A DNA stretch of 64,000 nt from Veillonella ratti (GCF_003992115.1 NZ_RQUX01000003.1:62001-126000), one strand, 5' to 3'. Counted from the first letter of the stretch, positions 27,404 through 38,055 are shown. The notes: generated from the letters alone by a model not told the origin. A program made the numbers and translations.

Positions 27404-28444
27404 TTACTCGCTTTCTTTGTTGGCCTGTTGAATTTTCAACTGACCGCAAGCAGCTTGAATGGCATCGCCCATTTCTTTGCGAACCGTTACGGATACTCCG
27501 TAGGAAGCCACAATATTTCTAAAAGCTTCCGTTTGACGGCGCGAAGGTTTAAACAATTTAATATGTTCATTTCCGTTAACCGGAATTAAATTGACATTAC
27601 AATTTGGGAAGGATTTTACCAAAGCTCCCAATTCGTGAGCATTCTCAATAGATGAGTTAATGCCGTCAATTAAAATATATTCAAAGGTTACACGGCGATC
27701 CGTTTTTTCATAATACGTCTTAACCGCCGCCAACACATCTGCTAAATTATAGTGTGCGCCAATCGGCATTATTTCACGACGAATCTTATCATTCGGGGCG
27801 TGAAGGCTCAATGCCAATGTAATCGGAATACCTTCATCGGCTAAGAGATAAATATTTTCTACTACGCCACATGTAGATAATGTCATGCGACGATAGCCGA
27901 TATCAAACGCTTCTTTTTCATGCAAAAGGCGAAGTGCATTGATTGTATTCGTATAATTTTGAAGCGGTTCACCGGCGCCCATCACAACGATGGAATGAAT
28001 CCGTTCTTTTAAAAGGGCACCGAACAATAAGACTTGCGCCACAATTTCGTGAGTTTCTAAATTGCGATACAAACCGTCGGTAGTCGATGCACAGAAAACG
28101 CAACCCATGGCGCACCCCACTTGTGAAGATACACACACGGAATTACCGTACTGCTGTTTCATCAATACCGTTTCCACACGATTACCGTCTGCCAGTTCAA
28201 GCAAGAGCTTCTTAGTTTGGCCGTCAGGTGTTGTCTTCTCCGTTACGATTTTCGGCACGGAGATAGCACAATTGGCACCAAGCCACGCTCGTAACTCGCC
28301 CGGTAATTGTTGCATATCCGCAAAGTCGAATACGTAGCGTTTATATATGTAATCCATTATTTGCTTGGCTCTGAAACGAGGAAATTTTGCCTCTGTTATA
28401 ACAGCCTGCAATTCGGTTAGGTTCTTACCCAATAGTTCTATCAT
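27404..28444 (-). CDS. rlmN: RlmN, 23S rRNA/tRNA A2 methyltransferase
   Basis: RlmN is a radical-SAM enzyme that methylates C2 of A2503 in 23S rRNA and A37 in some tRNAs. The cluster motif is CAMGCVFC (near residue 110). Other features are MGAGEPLQN, STCGVV with the methyl-carrying cysteine region, and a C-terminal cysteine in AACGQL. The 346-residue length is typical. A 182-base gap separates it from rsmB, so it may have its own promoter; no clear one was found. Confidence 0.96.
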   Translation of the reverse strand: MIELLGKNLTELQAVITEAKFPRFRAKQIMDYIYKRYVFDFADMQQLPGELRAWLGANCAISVPKIVTEKTTPDGQTKKLLLELADGNRVETVLMKQQYGNSVCVSSQVGCAMGCVFCASTTDGLYRNLETHEIVAQVLLFGALLKERIHSIVVMGAGEPLQNYTNTINALRLLHEKEAFDIGYRRMTLSTCGVVENIYLLADEGIPITLALSLHAPNDKIRREIMPIGAHYNLADVLAAVKTYYEKTDRRVTFEYILIDGINSSIENAHELGALVKSFPNCNVNLIPVNGNEHIKLFKPSRRQTEAFRNIVASYGVSVTVRKEMGDAIQAACGQLKIQQANKESE

Positions 28445-28626
28445 AGTTATATCCTTATTCTATGAAAATCATAATCAAATACTTTGAAAATCATATGTTA
28501 ATAATTTACAGGATGGATAGAAGTCAATAGCGGTATTCAGATACAAATCAAAATACCCGTATCTAATATATATTGGCTATTTAGCCACTAAACTCCTTTA
28601 AAAACTATAAATTTCACGTAAAATTT

Positions 28627-29976
28627 TTATAAAGCTTTACGAAGTCGTGCAATAAAGAATCCATCCATTTCATCACGATGCGGCCATAAGGTAACCATCG
28701 GTCCCTCAGCCTCAAAAGGTAAGAATGAAGACGCATCTTCTAACGTAAAATCAGCATGCGTTTTCAGGAAATTCTCCACTACTGCTTCGTTTTCCCCCTT
28801 GTTAATCGTACAAGTAGAATACACGAGGACACCGCCCGGTTTTACCGTTTTGGCTGCCTCGGCAATAATCTGCTTTTGCAATTTAGGAAGTTCTGTCAAG
28901 GACTCCGGTGTTTTGTGCCAACGCATGTCAAGTTTACGTTGTAAAATACCAAGTCCCGAGCAGGGTGCATCCACCAGTACCCTGTCAAACTGATTGTACC
29001 ACGTTTCCGGCATTTGGGTAGCATCTTGCAAGTTAAAATCTGCAATTGTTACACCTAACCGCTTCGCATTAGCCGCCATAAGCCCTAATTTATGCTCATG
29101 AATATCATCCGCCGTAATATGGCCTTGATTGGCCATACGCGCCGCTAAATGCATGGTTTTACCACCCGGTGCCGCACAACAATCGAGAACGTTTTCACCC
29201 GGCTGCGGATCTACCACATACGCTACCGCCATAGACGCTTCATCGGTAAACGTAATTAAGCCGTCTTTTACAAGGGGCGCACTTTCCAGTGAACCTGTAT
29301 GACGTGTAATATGGACCGCTTCCGGCAATTTCCCGGTAGGTTCTGCCTGCCAACCGGCTTTTTCAAAAGCCGCCATACCGTCAGCCACAGAGGCTTTCAA
29401 AGTATTGATGCGGGCCGTCAACTTCGGTCGTTCGTTAAACCAAGTACAAAGCCCAATAGTTTCTTCTTCGCCATACGTCTTGAGCCAATGTTCCAATAAC
29501 CAGGTCGGCTGATTGTAAATGAACGCCATGCGCTCTATATCATTTTTGGCAAGCTCGTCAATGCTGTAGCTATCGCGATTGCGAATGAAATTACGAAGCA
29601 CGCCGTTCACAAAGCCATCGAGGCCGCGAGCCATTTTTTTAGCCAGTTTAACACTTTCATTGACGGCGGCACTGTCCGGTACTTTATCCATGTAAATAAG
29701 CTGATAGAGCCCTAAGCGCAAAATTTCCACTACAATCGAGGATAATTTGCGTAACGGACGTTTAGCGAGTGCCATAATAATGGCATCTAAATAATTGCGA
29801 CGTCGTACGACGCCGTAGACGAGTTCCGTGAAAAAACGACGGTCTACATCACTTAATTTATTATCGCCCAGCATCTGCTGAAGTACGATATTAGCATAGG
29901 CGCCGTCGCGATTAATCTGCAATAAAGCTTGCACCGCCAAACGGCGTATATTAACTTGTGCTGTTCCTTTATCCAT
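28627..29976 (-). CDS. rsmB: RsmB, 16S rRNA m5C967 methyltransferase
   Basis: The N-terminal NusB-like RNA-binding domain (about 8-140) is followed by a Rossmann methyltransferase domain. That domain shows VLDCCAAPGGKTMHLA for SAM, VDAPCSGLG and YSTCTINKGEN with the two catalytic cysteines. It overlaps the DUF116 gene by eight bases, so translation is coupled. The 449-residue length is standard. Confidence 0.97.
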   Translation of the reverse strand: MDKGTAQVNIRRLAVQALLQINRDGAYANIVLQQMLGDNKLSDVDRRFFTELVYGVVRRRNYLDAIIMALAKRPLRKLSSIVVEILRLGLYQLIYMDKVPDSAAVNESVKLAKKMARGLDGFVNGVLRNFIRNRDSYSIDELAKNDIERMAFIYNQPTWLLEHWLKTYGEEETIGLCTWFNERPKLTARINTLKASVADGMAAFEKAGWQAEPTGKLPEAVHITRHTGSLESAPLVKDGLITFTDEASMAVAYVVDPQPGENVLDCCAAPGGKTMHLAARMANQGHITADDIHEHKLGLMAANAKRLGVTIADFNLQDATQMPETWYNQFDRVLVDAPCSGLGILQRKLDMRWHKTPESLTELPKLQKQIIAEAAKTVKPGGVLVYSTCTINKGENEAVVENFLKTHADFTLEDASSFLPFEAEGPMVTLWPHRDEMDGFFIARLRKAL

Positions 29977-30751
29977 TGATTAATTTCTCCACCACTTCTT
30001 TAATTCGACCCGTATCAACCCGCGTATTACAGCAAGGTCCGCAAGGTCGTTCATTCAGAACGCCTACTACGGAAATCGGAAATACATCATTCATGCCGCT
30101 TACCAAATCCCGTTCACAGGCGATGGCAACAATAGCTTTCGGCCGAATGTTTTTGATCATCAAACGCGCCAAGGTACCACCGGTTACAACCACGAACTTA
30201 CAACCGTAAGTATCGGCAATATCCAGTAAGGTGCCGACCTGACACCGGCCGCAACGTTTACAGTTATGTACATCAGTCGTTACTTTGTGTACACAGTCGC
30301 TTTTTTGCAAACAATGAGGTGTTAACAAAAGCAAACGATCCGCCGGTACTTTGTACAAATTTAACTCAACCAAATGATTAATCAAATCAATCAAAGACTG
30401 ACTCACCTTATCCTTGGATGCTCCCACCACTTTACCGGCCAGGAGGACCAAAGGGAAAAATGCATAGAGCCAGCGATTGCTGATGCGGAGCCATATAGGA
30501 TGAATCCGCCAGTGATTCGTTGATGCCAGGAGCATACTGCCCCACATTATCCAGCATAATAGCGGGAATATGGCAAGGAGTGTTTCCACCCCATAGGCAA
30601 TAGGTAAACCTAAGCGATGTAAGCCGGGCCACAGCAAATATGCCAAGGCCGCCCAAACAAGGGTAATGCCGGCAAACACGGCGAAGGTTAATTTAAAATA
30701 TAAAGGATAACGCCCCAAAACGGGGTGAGCCTGCTGTTCTTGATTACGCAT
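29969..30751 (-). CDS. DUF116 membrane protein with cysteine clusters
   Basis: I recognise this as the DUF116 family; its function is not established. The 260 residues begin with two or three membrane helices (about 18-110). The C-terminal part is rich in cysteine: CLQKSDC, CKRCGRCQVG, a later ACER and PCGPCC, which could bind metal or an Fe-S cluster. VVTGGTLARLMIK resembles a nucleotide-fold turn. It overlaps both fmt and rsmB by eight bases, so it is made with translation enzymes. This position is frequent for the family in Firmicutes, to my knowledge. Confidence 0.85.
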   Translation of the reverse strand: MRNQEQQAHPVLGRYPLYFKLTFAVFAGITLVWAALAYLLWPGLHRLGLPIAYGVETLLAIFPLLCWIMWGSMLLASTNHWRIHPIWLRISNRWLYAFFPLVLLAGKVVGASKDKVSQSLIDLINHLVELNLYKVPADRLLLLTPHCLQKSDCVHKVTTDVHNCKRCGRCQVGTLLDIADTYGCKFVVVTGGTLARLMIKNIRPKAIVAIACERDLVSGMNDVFPISVVGVLNERPCGPCCNTRVDTGRIKEVVEKLING

Positions 30752-31709
30752 TGAAAATGAGTCCTGCCTTTACTTGGTGACCACGACAAAAATCGCCAGC
30801 CGACATGCGTTTCTTATTATCCGGCTGAACTTCCAACACTCTCACTGCTCCCTCACCGGCAGCTACTACAAAATCCTGTTCGTTCACTGCCAAAATAGTA
30901 CCGGCTTTTTGACCGGCCGATAAATTATGCTGCTTCATATCATCCGTTGTCAGCGCTTCAGCTTGCCACACTTTTAACCGCTTGCCGTCTAAAAAGGTAA
31001 AACAGCCCGGTGCCGGATTAAGGCCGCGAATCTGATTAGCTAATACATCGGCACTATTTTGCCAATCGATAGCTCCCATCTCTTTGGTAATTTTCGTAGT
31101 ATGAGTAGCTTTAGCGTCATCTTGTTTCACCGGCTGTAATTCACCGGCCTGTGCTTTGCTTAAGATGTCATTAATGACTTCACCGCCCATAACGGCCAAA
31201 CGGTCAAATAATTCGCCCGTCGTTTCCCCGTCTTTAATGTCGGTTTTCACAACATCCAAAATATCGCCCGTATCGAGTCCGTCATCCATTTGCATAATAG
31301 TCACACCCGTTTCGGTATCACCGTTTAAAATGGCCCAATGAATCGGTGCCGCTCCGCGATACTTAGGTAACAAAGACGCATGCACATTGATACAACCGTA
31401 TTTTGGCAAACGAATGAGCCATGGCGGTAAAATTTTACCATACGCTACTACGACGATAATATCAGGCGCCAATGACTCCAATAGGGTTTGTGCCGCTTCA
31501 TCACGCAAAGTATTAGGCTGATAAACCACTACGTCGGCCGCTAGCGCACACTCTTTGACAGGTGGCATTTGAACTTTTTTACCGCGTCCCTTTTGTTTAT
31601 CCGGTTGGCAAAAAACGCCAACTACTTCATTAGGGCCATCAATTAAAGCCTGCAAAGTAGGTACGGCAAAGTCCGGTGTCCCCATAAATACAACTCGTAA
31701 TGAATTCAT
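30744..31709 (-). CDS. fmt: Methionyl-tRNA formyltransferase
   Basis: Fmt formylates initiator Met-tRNA with 10-formyl-THF. The N-terminal domain has VFMGTPDFAVPTL, NVHASLLPKYRGAAPI (catalytic Asn-His) and DDGLDTGDIL; the C-terminal tRNA-binding domain follows (about 205-320). The 321 residues are complete. It follows def by nine bases. Confidence 0.98.
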   Translation of the reverse strand: MNSLRVVFMGTPDFAVPTLQALIDGPNEVVGVFCQPDKQKGRGKKVQMPPVKECALAADVVVYQPNTLRDEAAQTLLESLAPDIIVVVAYGKILPPWLIRLPKYGCINVHASLLPKYRGAAPIHWAILNGDTETGVTIMQMDDGLDTGDILDVVKTDIKDGETTGELFDRLAVMGGEVINDILSKAQAGELQPVKQDDAKATHTTKITKEMGAIDWQNSADVLANQIRGLNPAPGCFTFLDGKRLKVWQAEALTTDDMKQHNLSAGQKAGTILAVNEQDFVVAAGEGAVRVLEVQPDNKKRMSAGDFCRGHQVKAGLIFNA

Positions 31710-31718
31710 GAAAACCTC

Positions 31719-32243
31719 CTAAACCTCTACTGCTTCACCGGCGGATTTTTTTGCATCCGCTGCCGCTTCCTCCATAACCTCAGCCGCTTCCTCTTTTACA
31801 CGATATGCAGCTTCGACTTTTTCAATAAATAAAATACCGTCTAAATGGTCGATTTCATGCTGAATAATACGCGCTAAGAAACCTTCCGCTTTCAATTTTT
31901 TCTTCTTGTTATGACGGTCGATATAATGAACTTCAATGTCTTGATAGCGCTTTACGTCACCAAAATAACCGGGCACACTTAAGCAACCTTCAAGGCCAAT
32001 CTGTTCCCCATCGCCTTTAACGATTACAGGATTGATGAATTCCTGCAAGCCCGTACCGTCATCAACTACGATAATACGTTTCGACACATTAACCTGTGGC
32101 GCCGCCAAACCGACACCGTCGGACACACGCATAGTTTCCGCCATATCGTCTAAGAGCTGGCGCATTTTTTTATTTACAAAATCTACAGGCTCTGCTACCT
32201 GTTTCAAGACAGGATGACCTGCTTTAATAATTTCTAATACCAT
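31719..32243 (-). CDS. def: Peptide deformylase
   Basis: Def removes the formyl group from new proteins. The three motifs are intact: GVGLAAPQVN, EGCLSVPG and QHEIDHLDG, with Cys and two His as metal ligands. The C-terminus is an alanine/glutamate-rich extension (about 152-174) with no known role. It lies 11 bases after priA. Confidence 0.97.
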   Translation of the reverse strand: MVLEIIKAGHPVLKQVAEPVDFVNKKMRQLLDDMAETMRVSDGVGLAAPQVNVSKRIIVVDDGTGLQEFINPVIVKGDGEQIGLEGCLSVPGYFGDVKRYQDIEVHYIDRHNKKKKLKAEGFLARIIQHEIDHLDGILFIEKVEAAYRVKEEAAEVMEEAAADAKKSAGEAVEV

Positions 32244-32254
32244 ATTGCCTCCTA

Positions 32255-34435
32255 TTAAACGGGATCCACGTCAATTTGCAGTCCCTCTTGTGTAAAAATC
32301 CACGATGTATATATATATTCTTTTATTTTCTCTAAATGATTACCCCGCACCATAATCGCTACGCGATATAAATCGCGCACCTTTTTAATGCCTTCCTGAT
32401 AGGGCCCCATGACATCCAGTTCCCCCGGTACGGCAAACGGTTCCAGCGCCGCTACTATACGCTCCGCTATGTCCATGGCTTTCGCTTCCTCTTTATGTTG
32501 AATGCGAAAATGCATCATAAAACCTAATGGCGGATACCCCAGTAGTTCACGAGCTTTTATTTCTTCTTCGTAAAAACCCACATAGTCATGAGCCTTACTC
32601 TTTATTATAGCATAATGTAAGGGATTATAGGTCTGAATTACAACTTGACCTTTACCGGTACTGCGCCCGGCTCGTCCCGCCACCTGCGTAAGTAAGTCAA
32701 ACGTCCGTTCCGATGCGCTGTATAAAGGAATATTCAGTACCGAATCGGCCGTTAAAACCCCCACTGCGGTTACCCCTTTAAAATCATGCCCTTTGGCCAC
32801 CATTTGCGTGCCCAGCAAAATATCATAACGACCTTCACCAAAGTCATTTAAAATCTGTTCGCCATTGCCTTTTTTAGCTGTCACATCTTGATCGAGCCGA
32901 GCTATACGGGCACCTCGGAAATTGCGTTGCAATTCCTCTTCCACCTTCTGCGTGCCGGAGCCGAAGAATTTAATCTTATGACTGCCGCAATGGGGACAAA
33001 CCTTAGGTACCGGTTCATGATGTTCACAGTAATGACAACGCAGTTCTTCACCTTCACGATGGTACACCATGGCAATATCGCAGTGAGGACATTTGATGGG
33101 TTCACCGCAATCGCGACACATGACAAAAGTACTAAAACCGCGACGATTTAAAAGGATAATCATTTGCTCTTTATTAGCTAAGGTCTGGCGAATTAAATGA
33201 CTCATAGCACCGGAAAAAACAGAATAATTACCGTAAACCATTTCTTCCTTCATGTCAATAATCTGTACTTTAGGCAAGGGCTGATGAAAAATTCGATGTT
33301 TCAATTCCAGCAAGGTATATTGCCCCTGTTTTGCCAAGTAGTACGATTCAATCGATGGCGTAGCGGACCCCAAAATGAGGGGACAACTATTAGCTTCGGC
33401 ACGCCAACGGGCTACCATGCGTGCATGGTAACGCACCATGTCTTCCTGCTTGTACGAAGTATCATGTTCTTCGTCCACGATGATTAAACCGATATCATCA
33501 GTGGGAGCAAACACGGCGGACCTGGCACCGATAATAATATGGCTGTCCTTACGTCGTAAGCGCTCCCAATTATTATACCGTTCGCTGATGGTAAGCTTAC
33601 TGTGAAAAACAACTACTTCATCGCCGAAAGTATCCACGAAACGCTTTACAATCTGATTGGTCAGCATAATTTCCGGCACTAACACGATGGCAATTTTATC
33701 TTTAGTCAAACAATCCTTAGCAGCCTTCATATAAATTTGCGTTTTACCGCTGCTCGTTACGCCATGAAGCAAGAATGTACCAGCTTCACTTGCTAGCACC
33801 GCTTTTTGAATGGGCTCATAGCAGCGTAATTGTTCGTCCGTTAATGGCAAATCCTTGGCTTGACGGGTATCAAACTTCGTCTTTGTCTTACTGTACCGTT
33901 CTTCTACGGTAATCCCTTCATAGGTCATAACCTGTTTTATAACGGGTAAAGTAAATCCGTCTTTTTGTAGACTATGAACTGATGCGGTACCCAATTCCTG
34001 TAAATAAAAGCCGAGTTCCCTTTGACGTTTGCGCTTCGACGGAATATGTTCCGGCTTAAACCAAGGTTCAACCAGTAACCATTGTTCCTTTGGCCGTTCA
34101 TAGCTTTTTAATTGCTTTTTATCGATTGTAAATAAACTGAGAGCTTCGGACAACGCACAAAGATAATACTCACTTAAGCGCTTCGCCGTAGCCAGCATTT
34201 CCGGCGTAAACCATGGTTCCTTATCCAATACTGCTTGGATAGGTTTAATTTGATACGACGGTATTTCTTCCAGCTCACGATAGCCGATAAGAATTCCTTC
34301 TTCACGAGTACGCCCCAAAGGGACAGCTACACGTGTGCCCGGCATAATCGTGCCTAAATGTTCCGGCACGGCATAGCTGAACGGACTATTCATTTTTTTA
34401 GCCGGTCGATTGATAATAACCTCTGCTACACGCAT
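32255..34435 (-). CDS. priA: PriA, primosomal replication restart helicase
   Basis: PriA reloads the replisome at stalled forks. The N-terminal DNA-binding domain (about 1-110) is followed by a superfamily 2 helicase with Walker A GVTSSGKTQ (about 225), the DEEH box VDEEHDTSYKQ, SATPS, a zinc-binding cysteine set (CRDCGEPIKCPHC, CHYC, CPHCG), and VAGRAGR. The 726-residue length is complete. AGGAGG precedes the start; it leads priA-def-fmt-DUF116-rsmB. Confidence 0.98.
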   Translation of the reverse strand: MRVAEVIINRPAKKMNSPFSYAVPEHLGTIMPGTRVAVPLGRTREEGILIGYRELEEIPSYQIKPIQAVLDKEPWFTPEMLATAKRLSEYYLCALSEALSLFTIDKKQLKSYERPKEQWLLVEPWFKPEHIPSKRKRQRELGFYLQELGTASVHSLQKDGFTLPVIKQVMTYEGITVEERYSKTKTKFDTRQAKDLPLTDEQLRCYEPIQKAVLASEAGTFLLHGVTSSGKTQIYMKAAKDCLTKDKIAIVLVPEIMLTNQIVKRFVDTFGDEVVVFHSKLTISERYNNWERLRRKDSHIIIGARSAVFAPTDDIGLIIVDEEHDTSYKQEDMVRYHARMVARWRAEANSCPLILGSATPSIESYYLAKQGQYTLLELKHRIFHQPLPKVQIIDMKEEMVYGNYSVFSGAMSHLIRQTLANKEQMIILLNRRGFSTFVMCRDCGEPIKCPHCDIAMVYHREGEELRCHYCEHHEPVPKVCPHCGSHKIKFFGSGTQKVEEELQRNFRGARIARLDQDVTAKKGNGEQILNDFGEGRYDILLGTQMVAKGHDFKGVTAVGVLTADSVLNIPLYSASERTFDLLTQVAGRAGRSTGKGQVVIQTYNPLHYAIIKSKAHDYVGFYEEEIKARELLGYPPLGFMMHFRIQHKEEAKAMDIAERIVAALEPFAVPGELDVMGPYQEGIKKVRDLYRVAIMVRGNHLEKIKEYIYTSWIFTQEGLQIDVDPV

Positions 34436-34546
34436 GCTATCCCTCCTTTGCAGTATTTTTTATTATACCATTTTTTTCGATATTTTTAAATAATAGACAG
34501 GTCAATTCGAATACAAATAATGCGTATTTTGAGTGTGGACTCTAAA

Positions 34547-34602
34547 AAATTCCCTCCCCGAACTTCGTTAATGAATAAGTCGCTCGCAGAGGGAATTTAC
34601 TT
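34547..34602 (-). terminator. Terminator after the malic enzyme gene
   Basis: On the minus strand TAAATTCCCTC (34602-34592) pairs with GAGGGAATTT, followed by a T-run, around a partly structured loop. It lies between the malic enzyme gene and priA. Confidence 0.75.
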
Positions 34603-34626
34603 TGCCTTTTTCAGGCAATTATTTAA

Positions 34627-36303
34627 TTATTCTTTCGTTAAATCTTTATACTCAGGAATCCACTTAATGGACTTCACGGCACTCGGTACTTCTTCTTTGG
34701 AAATCGTTGCCACGTTCTGAGCTACAGCTTCATTAGCTACAGCAATAGCAATCGTTTCAGAGAATTCCGTAAGTTTTGATACCGGCGGAATCGTAGCCGC
34801 CCCCGGTTTCGTCACGTCAATGATACCACCCAAGGAATGCGCCGCTTTGGAAATCATTTGGTCCGTCAATAATTTTGCCCCTGCCGCAATCGCCCCAAGA
34901 CCAAGTCCCGGATAAATCAAAGCATTATTAGCCTGACCAATGTCATACGTAACACCATTATAAGAAACCGGTTTAGCCGGAATCCCCGTTGCAACCAAGG
35001 CTTTGCCGTCAGTCCAGGTAATGAGCTGCTCCGCCGTTGCTTCCGCCAGTTCCGTTGGATTACTCAACGGGAAGATAATCGGACGTGCCGTATGCGCCGC
35101 CATTTCTTTAACAATAGCTTCACTGAAGGCGCCGCTCTTCGTGGAGGTGCCTACCAAAATTGTCGGATGAATGGCTTTCACACAGTCTTCAAGGGTCGTT
35201 AATTTCTTCGTATCGCCGCCTAAAGACGCTTTAACATACTCATTATCTTCCAATTCGCTGCGTTTGCGAGCAAACGGTTTTTGTTCCGGTGTTAAATCAT
35301 CCATATCGTCGAATAAAAGGCCCTGTTTATCTACCAAGTAGAATTTCTTGATAGCCTCTTCACGCGATACCCCTTGGTCCACATATTCTTGTAAAACGCG
35401 ATTAGCAATACCGCAACCGGCCGTACCGGCACCGAAGCACATGTACACTTGGTCTTTTAATTCTTCACCGGAAATTTTTAAACCACCTAAAATACCGGCT
35501 AAAGAAATAATACCGGTTCCTTCAATATCATCGTTAAAAACGGGATATTTATCTTTGTAGGTATTCAAAATATTGGCTGCATTATCACGACCGAAGTCTT
35601 CGAAATGAAGATATAAATTAGGAAATAATTTTTCAACAGTCTGAACGAATTGATCTACAAATTTATAGTACGGTTCACCGCTCACACGTTTATGTTTATT
35701 GCCCAAATATAGCGGATCATCCAATAGTTCTTGACGATTGGTCCCCACATCGAGCACAACCGGCAATACACGCTGCGGATCCAAACCGGCGGCCACCGTA
35801 TACACCATCAGTTTACCGATAGAAATGGCAACGCCGTTAAGGCCCCAATCACCGATACCTAAAATAGCTTCCGCATCGGTTACGACAATTAAATTAATAT
35901 CACGGCCATAAGCCGCATTTTTTAAAGCGTCTTCCATATTTTCCGGGTTATCAATCGATAAAAAGGCGGAATTCTGCGGCGTCGTATAATATTCGCTGTA
36001 ATTACGAATCGTATCGGCAATACATGGGTCATACACAATCGGCAAAAACTCTTCAACATGCTGACTGAACAAATAGTAGAACAAGGTACGGTTATGGCTA
36101 AACACCTTCATTAGGAAATGGCGTTTATCCACATCGTTAGTTTTCATAGACATAGCTTTATATGCCTGATCTGCCTGCTCTTCAATGGTCTGAATTTTGT
36201 CGGGAATCATACCCTTCAACTTAAACAGTTCACGTTCTTCAGCAGTGAATGCCGTTCCCTTATTCAAAAAAGGGTCATTAATAATATCATATGCATTTTT
36301 CAT
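34627..36303 (-). CDS. NAD-dependent malic enzyme (large type)
   Basis: The enzyme oxidatively decarboxylates malate to pyruvate. The 558 residues belong to the long malic family: [35 protein letters not shown], the divalent-metal/catalytic [15 protein letters not shown], and the NAD-binding [11 protein letters not shown]. The malolactic enzyme is a close homologue with the same motifs, so lactate as product cannot be excluded. It stands alone between its own promoter and terminator, inside an otherwise conserved gene order. Confidence 0.9.
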   Translation of the reverse strand: MKNAYDIINDPFLNKGTAFTAEERELFKLKGMIPDKIQTIEEQADQAYKAMSMKTNDVDKRHFLMKVFSHNRTLFYYLFSQHVEEFLPIVYDPCIADTIRNYSEYYTTPQNSAFLSIDNPENMEDALKNAAYGRDINLIVVTDAEAILGIGDWGLNGVAISIGKLMVYTVAAGLDPQRVLPVVLDVGTNRQELLDDPLYLGNKHKRVSGEPYYKFVDQFVQTVEKLFPNLYLHFEDFGRDNAANILNTYKDKYPVFNDDIEGTGIISLAGILGGLKISGEELKDQVYMCFGAGTAGCGIANRVLQEYVDQGVSREEAIKKFYLVDKQGLLFDDMDDLTPEQKPFARKRSELEDNEYVKASLGGDTKKLTTLEDCVKAIHPTILVGTSTKSGAFSEAIVKEMAAHTARPIIFPLSNPTELAEATAEQLITWTDGKALVATGIPAKPVSYNGVTYDIGQANNALIYPGLGLGAIAAGAKLLTDQMISKAAHSLGGIIDVTKPGAATIPPVSKLTEFSETIAIAVANEAVAQNVATISKEEVPSAVKSIKWIPEYKDLTKE

Positions 36304-36443
36304 ATAAATCCTCCTTCTGAATTACCGCTAATTCAAAAATAAAAAAATACATACGTTATCAGGGTATTATGAACGCCGATAATTGATAAACTAATTCAGT
36401 ATCAAAATATGCTATATCGATATATTCAAACTTCTCTTCTTTA

Positions 36444-36474
36444 ATTATACAATAAGTATTACTATCATGGTCAA
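36444..36474 (-). promoter_or_regulatory. Candidate malic enzyme promoter
   Basis: Minus-strand TTGACC (36474-36469) and TATAAT (36449-36444) lie 19 bases apart. The spacer is slightly long; a TGTATA reading two bases earlier gives 17. Confidence 0.5.
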
Positions 36475-36549
36475 ACACCTTTTTAATAATGAAAACAATT
36501 TCACAAATTGAATAAAAAACAACCAGCAGAGTAAGTAATAATATCTATC

Positions 36550-36591
36550 AAAAAAGCAGAGACCATATCGAAGATACAATCTCTGCTCTAT
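36550..36591 (-). terminator. metK terminator
   Basis: GAGCAGAGATTGTATC, a TTCG loop, then ATATGGTCTCTGC followed by six T on the minus strand. Confidence 0.9.
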
Positions 36592-36666
36592 AGATTTAAA
36601 ATTAAACTCAGCTTGTTAAAATGTAAGCCATTTAAAACTTACTCTGTTTAATTTCAGATTATTTAA

Positions 36667-37857
36667 TTATAAACCCGCTTCTTTGCGAAGAACATCAGCT
36701 TTATCAGTGTGTTCCCAAGGCAAATCAACATCGGTACGACCGAAGTGACCGTAAGCTGCCGTCTGATGATAGATTGGACGGAGCAAATCAAGCATTTCAA
36801 TAATGCCGGCCGGACGAAGGTCAAAATGTTTCTTAACGAGTTCGCCGATTTGCTGTTCGGAGATTTTACCGGTACCGAAAGTTTCTACCATGATGGATAC
36901 AGGTTTAGCTACGCCGATAGCATAAGCAATCTGAATTTCACATTTATCGGCAAGACCGGCTGCTACGATGTTTTTAGCTACATAACGAGCTGCATAAGCC
37001 GCACTACGGTCAACTTTTGTAGGATCCTTACCGGAGAATGCACCGCCGCCGTGACGAGCCATACCGCCGTAAGTATCAACGATAATCTTACGACCTGTTA
37101 AGCCGGCGTCGCCTTGCGGGCCACCGATTACGAAACGACCGGTTGGGTTGATGAAGAATTTAGTATTTTCATCAACAAAACCTTCCGGTAATACCGGTTT
37201 GATAACCAATTCTTTAAGGTCAGCTTCGATTTGTTCACGGGATACTTCAGGACCGTGCTGCGTGGAAATTACGATGGTTTCAATACGTTTAGGCACGCCG
37301 TCAACGTATTCAACAGTTACCTGAGTTTTACCGTCCGGACGAAGGTAAGGCAAAGTACCGTCTTTACGAACTTTAGTCAATTGACGGGATAAGCGATGTG
37401 CAAGAGCAATCGGCATTGGCATGAATTCTTCAGTTTCGTTAGTTGCATAACCGAACATCATCCCTTGGTCACCGGCACCGATTTTATCAAATTTATCTGC
37501 GCCGCCTTCACGGGTTTCCAACGCATCGTCTACACCCATAGCGATATCGGCAGATTGTTCGTCAATAGCTACATTAACGCCGCAAGTATCGCAGTCAAAA
37601 CCGTATTTAGCACGAGTGTACCCGATTTCGCGAATCGTTTCACGAACAATATGATTAATATCTACATAACAGTTAGTGGAAATTTCACCCACTACATGAA
37701 CTTGACCTGTTGTTACAAGTGTTTCACATGCTACATGTGCCGTTGGATCTTGAGCAATAATCGCATCAAGTACGGCGTCTGAAATTTGGTCAGCGATTTT
37801 ATCAGGATGACCTTCCGTTACGGATTCAGATGTGAAAAATACATGTTTTTCAGCCAT
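36667..37857 (-). CDS. metK: S-adenosylmethionine synthetase
   Basis: MetK makes SAM from methionine and ATP. The 396 residues show [29 protein letters not shown] and [16 protein letters not shown], all standard active-site motifs. Its mRNA starts with a SAM-I riboswitch and a terminator (37873-38008), so high SAM should shut the gene off. It is monocistronic. Confidence 0.99.
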   Translation of the reverse strand: MAEKHVFFTSESVTEGHPDKIADQISDAVLDAIIAQDPTAHVACETLVTTGQVHVVGEISTNCYVDINHIVRETIREIGYTRAKYGFDCDTCGVNVAIDEQSADIAMGVDDALETREGGADKFDKIGAGDQGMMFGYATNETEEFMPMPIALAHRLSRQLTKVRKDGTLPYLRPDGKTQVTVEYVDGVPKRIETIVISTQHGPEVSREQIEADLKELVIKPVLPEGFVDENTKFFINPTGRFVIGGPQGDAGLTGRKIIVDTYGGMARHGGGAFSGKDPTKVDRSAAYAARYVAKNIVAAGLADKCEIQIAYAIGVAKPVSIMVETFGTGKISEQQIGELVKKHFDLRPAGIIEMLDLLRPIYHQTAAYGHFGRTDVDLPWEHTDKADVLRKEAGL

Positions 37858-37872
37858 TTACCCTTTACCTCC

Positions 37873-37908
37873 ATAAAAAAATTCCTCATCAGCCAAGCGA
37901 TGAGGAAT
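37873..37908 (-). terminator. Riboswitch-controlled terminator of metK
   Basis: ATTCCTCATC (37908-37899, minus), an eight-base loop, GATGAGGAAT and seven T. The 3' arm can alternatively pair with the CTCATC strand of riboswitch helix P1, which gives the antiterminator. Confidence 0.9.
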
Positions 37909-37912
37909 ATAA

Positions 37913-38008
37913 CCCCATCTTTCGGCATATACCGTTGGACTTAGCACCTTTTCACATGAATGGTTGCTGTAGCTTCACAGGGCCTTTCCCTCCACTACTC
38001 TTGATGAG
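37913..38008 (-). promoter_or_regulatory. SAM-I riboswitch (S-box)
   Basis: The minus strand matches the S-box consensus in order: CTCATCAAGAG (P1 and kink-turn start), GTGGAGGGA, GGCCC, GAAGC...GCAACC, AAGGTGCTAAGTCC, and CCGAAAGATGGGG closing P1. It lies between the promoter at 38084-38056 and the terminator at 37908-37873. It senses SAM and controls metK. Confidence 0.96.
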
Positions 38009-38055
38009 ACAAAAATTACTATTAATTTAATTGTGATAGTTTATATCACTGATTC

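Larger units (their letters stand above)
36304..36666. other. Intergenic region between metK and the malic enzyme gene
   Basis: No gene is supported. It contains the metK terminator (36550-36591) and the malic enzyme promoter (36444-36474). The 140-base leader between promoter and start is AT-rich and has only short palindromes (for example ATATCGATAT near 36415). Confidence 0.6.
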
